Source: Chitinophaga agrisoli (GTDB lineage: Bacteria > Bacteroidota > Bacteroidia > Chitinophagales > Chitinophagaceae). From it: DNA of 64,000 bases. The position numbers and the translations under genes are program-made. Of this stretch, positions 54,901 through 60,694 are shown piece after piece; the stretch's first letter is position 1, and each line of letters starts with the position of its first letter. The stretch lies in assembly GCF_008386695.1 (NCBI RefSeq), contig NZ_VUOC01000001.1:1524347-1588346 (forward strand), given 5' to 3'. The notes beneath the pieces are model-generated. The model saw only the letters and a program-made list of their open reading frames with translations. It ran no database searches and was not told the DNA's origin.

Positions 54901-55533
54901 CGCCGCAGGCAGCTCCCTGGTATCAAATCCAATGTATTGGAACACCAGGATGGCATTGCCATTAGGGATCTGCAAATGGTACTTGCCCTCCGCATCAGAC
55001 ACCGTGCCTTTGGTAGAGCCTTTTACCATCACGCTTACGCCGGGTAACGGCAGATTATCCGTAACAGAGGTAATGATGCCCTGTATCGTAGTATCGGCAG
55101 GCGCTGTGTAAGGCAAGGGGTTGCTTATACTTGCCGGTAGCGCCATTGGCAGCGGCGTGGGCGTGTAAATGGTGTAACTGTGCTCGCCATACTGTTTTAC
55201 CTTCATGCCAAAAGGCGTAAGCAGGTCTTTTAATAACGCATCCAGGTTGGCGTACTGCTGTTGCGACTGCAGGTATTGTAATACTTTTTCTGCCGTTACT
55301 TGTCTCTCCGCTAAGGTCTCGCTGTCATAGTCAAATGTTACATGATAGCGCTGTGAAATGTTGGAAAGGGCGGCTGTCAGCGACATGCTTTTAACAGCGC
55401 TTTTGCGGTGATGCTGTTCCTGTGGGCGGCCGCTCCAGGAAAGATCCTGGGCCTTTACCGCCTGATGCAGGCACAGGCAGCACCCCAGGAAAAAGAGGCG
55501 CCCGGAGCATCTTGGGTAGAAGATGTTCTTCAT
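51967..55533 (-). CDS. SusC/RagA TonB-linked outer-membrane transporter with STN signalling domain
   Basis: The 1188-residue transporter takes up a glycan or similar ligand with its SusD partner. After the signal peptide an STN domain (about residues 50-125; SLTAALSNISQRYHVTFDYD, LDALLKDLLTPFGMKVKQYG) contacts the FecR anti-sigma protein. A carboxypeptidase-regulatory domain (about 150-230; IQGIITSVTDNLPLPGVSVMV) and the plug (SEVVVTGYTTQQKKDITGSVAVV, IRGIGTINDNGPLYVIDG, GVVIITTKKG) follow, then the barrel ending ARQVLVGISLSF. With the sigma factor and FecR upstream it forms a cell-surface-signalling system. Confidence 0.96.
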   Translation of the reverse strand: MKNIFYPRCSGRLFFLGCCLCLHQAVKAQDLSWSGRPQEQHHRKSAVKSMSLTAALSNISQRYHVTFDYDSETLAERQVTAEKVLQYLQSQQQYANLDALLKDLLTPFGMKVKQYGEHSYTIYTPTPLPMALPASISNPLPYTAPADTTIQGIITSVTDNLPLPGVSVMVKGSTKGTVSDAEGKYHLQIPNGNAILVFQYIGFDTRELPAADKSTAHVTLSSGTSSLSEVVVTGYTTQQKKDITGSVAVVNTKDLLSTPAGNFGQQLQGRAAGVTVTSNGAPGAGVAMRIRGIGTINDNGPLYVIDGVSTRSQSLNSLNPNDIESIQVLKDAASASIYGAQASNGVVIITTKKGKAGTSKIAYDAYYGMQYPGKGPDLLDTREWADLTWTSLRNAGQITANGNPNHPQFGNGQDAVVPYYILPAGKQEGQVDESKYDLATNQIVKANQAGTDWYKQIFSPASIQNHQLTGSGGTDKGNYAFGLNYFNQQGILAYTYFKRYSARINTSLLVKKNIKFGENLQVAFTESTGGNYGSGEGNAIVNAMRLPPIIPVYDIAGNFAGTRGAGLGNASNPYALLYRGKDNKTKGFRAFGNAYTEITLLKGLQFRSSFGIDYTTSNGYGFSYLNPEHSEPSANNSFSENASYNLRWVFTNTLTYKKILGYHSLNVLLGTEAISENGRDLSGSRVNYFSTSQQIWNLNNGDPSTQTNASTRTETALASMFGRIDYSFHDKYLFTGILRRDGVSRFAPAERYGIFPAASVGWRLSEEPFLKGVTWLDELKLRAGVGSTGNQEIPRAYNYAYEYGTAPGNSNYDLGGTSNSTVIGYYLANLGNPATVWESTVMTNIGLDLALFKNRLEVNAEWYDRRTNGMLTQPQLTALAGRGNAPFVNIGDMRNTGIDLGLNYRDKAGDLQYEFGLTFSHYKNEVLRLGDSGTEQIFSGGTRYGTITLTQKGQPVSMFYGYQIEGIFQNEGEVKAHALQTGMDKNNPAKFVGKYKLKDMNGDGSVTLADRTFIGNPHPDFTYGFNISLAWHHFDLNLYLYGSQGNDIYNITKYYTDFQTFAGNRSKRMLYDSWRPDNPNAKLPILDANDNISNGISHSYYIEDGSYLRAKNLQIGYTFSTALLRRVNIDQLRIYVQATNLFTITSYSGLDPDIMNADFTGGGDLNKGVDYGFYPNARQVLVGISLSF

Positions 55534-55576
55534 AACTGGGAATTTTTGTTTTAAGGGATGATGATCTACCTACTTA

Positions 55577-56575
55577 TTATTTCTCTTTTTTTTCGATGAA
55601 AACCGTATCTGCCCGTTGTATGATCGAAAGCTGATAAATGGTGCTGAGCTTTTGCAGCAGCAGTGCGGGCGCGTTAGCCGGCGCTGTGCCATTGAACCGT
55701 TTATTACTGAGTAGAACCTGCTTATCTATATTAAAATGCCATCCTTGCGTATCTGCCAGGTAGGTAAAAATATCTTCCAGCGGCGCATCCGTAAACACCA
55801 GCTGGTTATTGCGCCAGGCCGTATGCCATTGGGTATTTACTTTTTTGCGGCGTAGGCTTGCGCCGTCCGTCACCACCATTTCACCGGGCTGCATCTTTAC
55901 AGCGGCAATGGATGGGTTAACAGGCGCCACCTGTACGGCCCCCTGCTCCAGCACCACTTTTAGTTGTTGGGCCTGTGTATTTACATTAAAGGAAGTGCCC
56001 AGCACCTGTATATCCCCCTGCATGCAGCGCACGGTAAAGGCCGGTGCATGCCCGTGCTTTTGTACAGTAAAATAGGCCTCACCTTCCAGCTGCACCGTAT
56101 AGGGGTGGCGGCTGTTATAACGCAGGGATGATTGCTGGTTCAGTAAGATCTGTGATCCATCTGCAAACGTCACCCGCCGCATTTCCCCCGGACCGGTAGC
56201 CACCAGGTTCAGGGGCGGATTAAAATACCGGTAACTGAAAAAGCCCGCCATCAACAACACCAATACAGCCGCTGCATATTGCCAGTACGGCATTAACCTG
56301 CGAAAAGGCCGGTTGTGCTGCTGTTGCCGGAAGTCCTGTACACGCTGCCAGATCTCCTCTACTACCGCTGCATCCGTTGCTGCGGGCGCAAAACTATAAT
56401 GTAACAGCAACGCCCTTGCTTCATTTACAGTGGCAGCCTTTTCCGGGTGATCCGTCAGGAATTGTGCCCAGTATGCATCATCCGTTGCATCCGGGTTTTT
56501 TACCCAGCGTACAAAATCGTCATCCAGCGCCAGGTCCCAGGCAGTATAGCTACTATAAACGGCCGTTGTTTTCAT
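55577..56575 (-). CDS. FecR-family anti-sigma factor
   Basis: The 332-residue protein has a cytosolic N-terminal anti-sigma part, one membrane segment (about residues 98-118) and a periplasmic FecR domain (VATGPGEMRRVTFADGSQILLNQQSSLRY, VQLEGEAYFTVQKHGHAPAFTV, IQVLGTSFNVN). The C-terminal DUF4974 region (FTDAPLEDIFTYLADTQGWHFNI) touches the STN domain of SusC. It holds the sigma factor at 56682 until the transporter binds its ligand. It lies between the sigma gene (106-base gap) and susC (43-base gap). Confidence 0.94.
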   Translation of the reverse strand: MKTTAVYSSYTAWDLALDDDFVRWVKNPDATDDAYWAQFLTDHPEKAATVNEARALLLHYSFAPAATDAAVVEEIWQRVQDFRQQQHNRPFRRLMPYWQYAAAVLVLLMAGFFSYRYFNPPLNLVATGPGEMRRVTFADGSQILLNQQSSLRYNSRHPYTVQLEGEAYFTVQKHGHAPAFTVRCMQGDIQVLGTSFNVNTQAQQLKVVLEQGAVQVAPVNPSIAAVKMQPGEMVVTDGASLRRKKVNTQWHTAWRNNQLVFTDAPLEDIFTYLADTQGWHFNIDKQVLLSNKRFNGTAPANAPALLLQKLSTIYQLSIIQRADTVFIEKKEK

Positions 56576-56681
56576 GCAGCAGCATCCATTTCAAGCACAG
56601 AGTATCCGGCGCCCGGTTTTTATCCCTCCGGGAAATAGAAATTGATTTTGTCTAAAAAAGAGGTGTTTTTTTGAATGGATA

Positions 56682-57317
56682 CTAACGCATTGTCTCCCGC
56701 AACACTACATACAGCCACGCCAGTGCCGGGCCCGGCAATATATTCCGCAGCGTTTCCAGCGCTTTATACAGCGTTTTATAAACAGATTTTTGATCTATCT
56801 GCATCACCTCCGCTATCTCCTCATAACGGAGGCCCTGGAAAAAACGGAGATAGATCACTTCCTTTTGCCGGGCAGGCAGCTGGTTTACATAAGATTGCAG
56901 GGTGGCCAGCTGTTCTTTCTGCAGATAACTATCCAGTGCGGGCGCCTGCGAAACGGGCGTCAGTTGCAGCATGGTATCAAACAGCTCCTCTACAGGCTGT
57001 TCACGTTTGTGCTGGCGTAGTAGCTTCAACAATTCGTTACGCACGCAGCGCAACAGGTAAAACTTAACGGATTGGGGAAGCGGCAATTGCTGCCGGTGAG
57101 TGAGCAGGTAGGTAAATACATTCTGTACCGCATCTTCTGCCAGCGATCGCTCGCGGCACATCTTATAACTGTAATCCAGCAGGGTAACTACAAAATGGCG
57201 GTACAGCCATTCCAAAGCAGCGGTATCATTATCACGGGTAAACGTTTGCCAGGCAAGCCGGTCTTCTTCGCCCGGCAATGGCGGCGGGTGATGGTATTTG
57301 TTCTCGCTGGCTGACAT
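56682..57317 (-). CDS. ECF sigma factor, FecI-like
   Basis: The 211-residue protein has sigma region 2 (ALEWLYRHFVVTLLDYSYKMCRERSLAEDAVQNVFTYLL) and region 4 (LPARQKEVIYLRFFQGLRYEEIAEVMQIDQKSVYKTLYKALETLR). With the FecR and STN-SusC genes directly downstream it is the transcriptional output of the surface-signalling system and probably drives this operon. The N-terminus is proline-rich, YHHPPPLPGEEDRLAWQTF, and the tail after region 4 is hydrophobic, both usual in Bacteroidota FecI-type factors. Confidence 0.93.
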   Translation of the reverse strand: MSASENKYHHPPPLPGEEDRLAWQTFTRDNDTAALEWLYRHFVVTLLDYSYKMCRERSLAEDAVQNVFTYLLTHRQQLPLPQSVKFYLLRCVRNELLKLLRQHKREQPVEELFDTMLQLTPVSQAPALDSYLQKEQLATLQSYVNQLPARQKEVIYLRFFQGLRYEEIAEVMQIDQKSVYKTLYKALETLRNILPGPALAWLYVVLRETMR

Positions 57318-57365
57318 TTACATGATGTACCTCTGATGATGAATCAAACGCCTAATATACATTTT

Positions 57366-57396
57366 CTCATCAGCAGATTAGCACATCAGCACATTA
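57366..57396. repeat. Single arm of the TGTGCTAA-type repeat
   Basis: CAGCAGATTAGCACATCAGCACATTA matches the right arm of the element at 28217-28254. It lies directly before the stop codon of the histidine kinase gene. No clear left arm is seen. Confidence 0.6.
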
Positions 57397-58506
57397 TCAT
57401 TCCCGCCCGGTATCCAGCGTAAAGCCAAAAGTGGAGCCTATTTCAGGTTTACTGCGCACATTAATGGTTTGTTTATGCGCCTCTATGATATGTTTTACAA
57501 TGGCCAGGCCCAGTCCGGTACCGCCTATATCACGGCTACGGGCCCTGTCTGTACGGTAAAAACGTTCAAAAACACGGGGCAGATGCTCTTCCGCAATGCC
57601 AATGCCATCATCAGAGATCTCTATGAGCACCTGTTTATCATCCATATTGTATACGCTGGCAATGGTATGCCCATCAGCCTTACCGTATTTAATGGAGTTA
57701 TCTACCAGGTTCATCATCACCTGCCGTACCTTCTCCTTATCGGCCTGTACCACCACCGGGGCTTCACAGCCTTTTTTGATATTGAACTTAATACCCTTGG
57801 TATTGGCTTTCAGGGAAAGTGTGTCAAAAACATCCTTGATCATCTCCTGTATCACAAAGCTTTCCTTGTTAATGGTCATCTCGCCGCTTTCCAGCTTGGA
57901 GATCTCATCCAGGTCGTCTAGCAGGTGACAGAGGCGGTCAATGTTCTTGGTCGCATTCTTCAGGAATACCTTGTTCACGTTCGGGTCTTCAATAGCGCCA
58001 TCCAGCAGCGTATGTATATAACCCTGCACCGCAAATATGGGCGTTTTCAGCTCATGGCTCAGGTTCAGCAGGAACTCCTTACGGAACTCCTCATTCCGCC
58101 GCAGGATGTCCAGCTCCTCCTTTTTCTGGCTGGCCCACTTCTCTACATCCTCGCTTACCTCGTCAATGGTTTTCAGGGGCAGTATGTTCTTGTTAAAGAA
58201 CTCTTCCCGTTTAGACGCCTTGGTCTGGTAAATGAACTTGTAGATGAGTTTTATTTTCCGGTAAATGAAGTTCTGTAACGTATACAGGTACAGGTAATAA
58301 GATACCAGGAAGGTAAGGATAAAAGCGGTCAGCATTACCTGCCAGCGCCCGTCTGCAATTAAACTACCCAGTGCTATTACCGCAGAAATAATCAGCGCTG
58401 TAAATCCCGCCAGCTTTTGCGGGGACAGATTCTTTGCTTTAAACATACTCCAAAGTGAGTAATTATTGTAATACCGGGAAATTAAGCTAATTTTTTTACT
58501 TGACAT
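57397..58506 (-). CDS. Sensor histidine kinase, PhoR-like
   Basis: The 369-residue inner-membrane kinase has two membrane segments (about residues 33-51 and 57-77) joined by a loop of a few residues, so there is no periplasmic sensor. The phospho-acceptor is H151 in LNLSHELKTPIFAVQGY. The ATPase part has NLVDNSIKYG (N box), ISDDGIGIAEEHLPRVFERFYR (G1, F box) and GGTGLGLAIVKH (G2). No PAS domain is evident. It follows the response regulator gene after an intergenic repeat. The ATG at 58506 is the longest; M21 (58446) begins the conserved MFKAKNLSPQKLAG and could be the real start. Confidence 0.9.
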   Translation of the reverse strand: MSSKKISLISRYYNNYSLWSMFKAKNLSPQKLAGFTALIISAVIALGSLIADGRWQVMLTAFILTFLVSYYLYLYTLQNFIYRKIKLIYKFIYQTKASKREEFFNKNILPLKTIDEVSEDVEKWASQKKEELDILRRNEEFRKEFLLNLSHELKTPIFAVQGYIHTLLDGAIEDPNVNKVFLKNATKNIDRLCHLLDDLDEISKLESGEMTINKESFVIQEMIKDVFDTLSLKANTKGIKFNIKKGCEAPVVVQADKEKVRQVMMNLVDNSIKYGKADGHTIASVYNMDDKQVLIEISDDGIGIAEEHLPRVFERFYRTDRARSRDIGGTGLGLAIVKHIIEAHKQTINVRSKPEIGSTFGFTLDTGRE

Positions 58507-58508
58507 AA

Positions 58509-58637
58509 ATAAGCTAGCTATTAGCCATTGGCTATTAGCTTTTAGCGCCGCCGGGCAAACATATTGGCGCCTATCGTTGAAATAATCAAATGTGAAGCAT
58601 ACTACTAAAAGCTAAAAGCTAACCGCTAACAGCTTAC
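58509..58637. repeat. Intergenic TTAGC/GCTAA hairpin element between regulator and kinase
   Basis: The left arm (58509-58547) has GCTATTAGCC and GGCTATTAGCTTTTAGC. The right arm (58601-58637) has CTACTAAAAGCTAAAAGC and TAACCGCTAACAGCTTAC, the last bases overlapping the response regulator stop codon. The core is about 53 bases. Confidence 0.85.
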
Positions 58638-59317
58638 ATTTCAAACTTGTAACCTACGCCTTTAACCGTAGTTACCAGGTCAATACCTATCTTCTGACGG
58701 ATCTTGCGGATATGCACGTCAATGGTACGGTCGCCTACGATCACTTCCGTGCCCCATACCTGGTTCAGGATCTCGTTCCGGAGAAATACGCGGCCAGGTT
58801 TGGATGCCAGCAGCTGCAGCAGCTCAAACTCTTTCTTAGCCAGTACGATCTCCTGTCCTTTATAGGTAACGGTGAACTTTTCGCGGTCAATGATCAGGTC
58901 CCCCAGCTGCATCTGCATTTCTTCTGTCTTATGCAGGCGGCGGAAAAGGGCATTAATGCGGCTTACAAGTAATTTGGGTTTGATGGGTTTTGCGATATAG
59001 TCGTCGGCCCCCATATTCAGGCCGTCAATTTCAGACTTTTCATCGTTCAGGGCTGTCAGGAACAGCACCATGGTATCTTTGAATTCAGGTATCTTTCTGA
59101 TTTCCCGGCAGGTATCAATGCCGTTTTTATTAGGCATCATGATGTCCAGCATAATAAGATCGGGGCGGAAGATCTTGGCTTTCTGGATAGCTTCGCTACC
59201 GTCTTTGGCAGTCACAGTATCATATCCTGCAGATTTCAGGTTGTAACTGATGATTTCCAGAATGTCCAACTCATCATCTACCACTAATATTTTACCTACT
59301 ACCGCTTGGTCTATCAT
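58634..59317 (-). CDS. OmpR/PhoB-family response regulator
   Basis: The 227-residue regulator has a receiver domain with the acidic pocket VVDDE (about residues 12-16), phospho-acceptor D58 in IMLDIMMPN, a conserved threonine in FLTAL and lysine in AKPIKP. It also has a winged-helix DNA-binding domain (LAKKEFELLQLLASKPGRVFLRNEIL, DRTIDVHIRKIRQKIG, VKGVGYKFEM). The ATG at 59317 is chosen because a perfect -7 box (TAATTTTG, minus strand) at 59349-59342 overlaps a longer start at 59344. A GTTAAC dyad upstream may be an operator. The kinase downstream is its partner. Confidence 0.94.
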   Translation of the reverse strand: MIDQAVVGKILVVDDELDILEIISYNLKSAGYDTVTAKDGSEAIQKAKIFRPDLIMLDIMMPNKNGIDTCREIRKIPEFKDTMVLFLTALNDEKSEIDGLNMGADDYIAKPIKPKLLVSRINALFRRLHKTEEMQMQLGDLIIDREKFTVTYKGQEIVLAKKEFELLQLLASKPGRVFLRNEILNQVWGTEVIVGDRTIDVHIRKIRQKIGIDLVTTVKGVGYKFEM

Positions 59318-59341
59318 AAATACGCTTTTATTAAGATGGCA

Positions 59342-59349
59342 CAAAATTA
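59342..59349 (-). promoter_or_regulatory. -7 box of the response regulator gene
   Basis: On the minus strand this reads TAATTTTG, an exact TAnnTTTG. The start near 59336 gives a leader of about 18 bases. Confidence 0.65.
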
Positions 59350-59365
59350 ATCAGCGCCCGGGTTA

Positions 59366-59388
59366 AGTTAACATTATATAATTGTTAA
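59366..59388. promoter_or_regulatory. GTTAAC dyad upstream of the response regulator
   Basis: GTTAACA...TTGTTAAC half-sites face each other around TTATATAA in a 23-base near-palindrome. It covers the -33 to -50 region of the promoter and could be an operator, possibly autoregulatory. No known consensus is claimed. Confidence 0.45.
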
Positions 59389-59471
59389 CACGATGTTCGC
59401 GGAGCTTTGGTACACTGCAAGTTACGAATAATTAAGGCGATCGCTCAGCCTGGCCAATGGGTTAGATATAG

Positions 59472-60221
59472 TTATTTGGCATCATTCGTATGCTTGTGAT
59501 TGCCATCCCCATTTTTACTATACAACCGGCTAATAGCATGGGTGATCTCATTAAGCATTTCCACCTGCGTTTGTTGCAGCTCCAGCACGTCCTGTTGCTG
59601 CCGCATAATAAGGTGGTCCATCTTCTCATGCAGGATCCTTACTTCCAGCTCTGATTTCAGGTTGATCATATAATCGTTCTTGGCCCGTTGCCGGTCCTTT
59701 TCCTCCTGGCGGTTCTGGCTCATCATGATCAGGGGCGCCTGCAGGGAAGCAATGCAGCTCAGGATCAGATTCAGCAAAATGAAAGGGTAGGGGTCAAAGC
59801 CCTTGTTGATCAGCCAGAACACGTTCAGGGCCATCCACAGCAGGATAAATACCATGAAAATGATAATAAAGGTCCAGCTCCCGCCAAAATCCGCGATCTT
59901 ATCCGCCAGGCGCTGCCCGGTACTGAGAGGCGTAGCTTCCGCGCTTTCCTCCAGCTTATCGGTCAGGGTCTCATGGTCCCGCATCTTTTCCATCACGGTC
60001 TTTTCCAGCTCCGTTAGTTCCCCTATCTCCCGGGAAAACAGGTTTTCAAAATACCGCTGCCGGTAAAGGTTCAGTTCCGAAATAGACAGGCTGCATCTGT
60101 TATTAAAACCCGGATGCTCTTGTTTGATAAGTTCCAGCAGTTCCTGCCGGATAGCATGAAAGGATACTTTTTCTGTGGCGGGGAAATGCCGGCCGGAGAT
60201 ATCACTGACAAATGTTTGCAT
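59472..60221 (-). CDS. DUF1003 membrane protein
   Basis: The 249-residue protein has the DUF1003 core: ADKIADFGGSWTFIIIFMVFILLWMALNV, then FDPYPFILLNLILSCIASLQAPLIMMSQNRQ, two membrane helices with the family's FGGSW and PYPFILLN signatures. The N-terminal third is soluble (IRQELLELIKQEHPGFNNRC) and the C-terminus a long coiled coil (VRILHEKMDHLIMRQQQDVLELQQTQVEML). The ATG at 60221 is chosen: the open frame extends to 60356 but that part has no similarity and contains no better start. Function of the family is unknown. Confidence 0.85.
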   Translation of the reverse strand: MQTFVSDISGRHFPATEKVSFHAIRQELLELIKQEHPGFNNRCSLSISELNLYRQRYFENLFSREIGELTELEKTVMEKMRDHETLTDKLEESAEATPLSTGQRLADKIADFGGSWTFIIIFMVFILLWMALNVFWLINKGFDPYPFILLNLILSCIASLQAPLIMMSQNRQEEKDRQRAKNDYMINLKSELEVRILHEKMDHLIMRQQQDVLELQQTQVEMLNEITHAISRLYSKNGDGNHKHTNDAK

Positions 60222-60399
60222 AATTGCCGCGTTGGTGTATATCACTAAGGTAAGGGCAAATGAGGGATTGACAGGCTCCGAAAGGCTTAAAATCACCTTA
60301 ATAACACTCATAACACCATTACGCCCCACCCTCCACCCCCAAAACCTGGCGCACAACGGCTACACCGCCTACCTCTACATCTCTTGCGTTCTCTGGCCT

Positions 60400-60542
60400 T
60401 GCCGGGCAGGATTCAAAACGGTCCTTTGGCTAGCGTGCCCCGCTTGATGCCGCCCGGCAAAGAAACCACCGCTGCTACGCCCTCCAACGCCCCATAGTCA
60501 TCCCAACAGCCAGGCGCAGACCGTTTTCGAACCTGCCCGGCA
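60400..60542. repeat. 143-bp element with 24-bp imperfect inverted ends
   Basis: TGCCGGGCAGG...AAAACGGTC at 60400-60423 pairs with its inverted copy at 60519-60542; 21 of 24 positions match. About 95 bases of GC-rich sequence lie between. No transposase frame is inside. It could be a miniature inverted-repeat element or a large hairpin. The rest of the 473-base gap 60222-60694 has no gene I can support. Confidence 0.6.
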
Positions 60543-60600
60543 TGGAATAGCACCTGCCCGCCGTGAAACAGCACCTGCCACGAAACAGCACCTCCCGGCA
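60529..60600. repeat. Degenerate repeats of about 20 bases
   Basis: Four related units with the core ACCTGCCC or CACCTGCC, three of them preceded by GAATAG or GAAACAG, follow each other every 17-20 bases. The first overlaps the right end of the 143-bp element. Confidence 0.55.
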
Positions 60601-60655
60601 CGGGATAAAAAAACGGCAAATTCCCCTTCCAGCAAGGCATTTGCGAATTTGGTCG

Positions 60656-60663
60656 TAAATTTG
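60656..60663 (+). promoter_or_regulatory. -7 box of the 60695 gene
   Basis: TAAATTTG fits TAnnTTTG; the start near 60668 gives a leader of about 27 bases. Confidence 0.6.
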
Positions 60664-60694
60664 CTATAAGGGAAAGCGAAAAGTACATTTATAA

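Noticed and set aside
48210-57317. A mobile element or genomic island carrying the SusCD locus
   Set aside because: No integrase, transposase, tRNA end or flanking repeat is seen, and the composition matches the neighbours.
60413-60688. Possible 91-residue gene in the spacer before 60695
   Set aside because: It is made of the inverted and short direct repeats and overlaps the promoter of the next gene.
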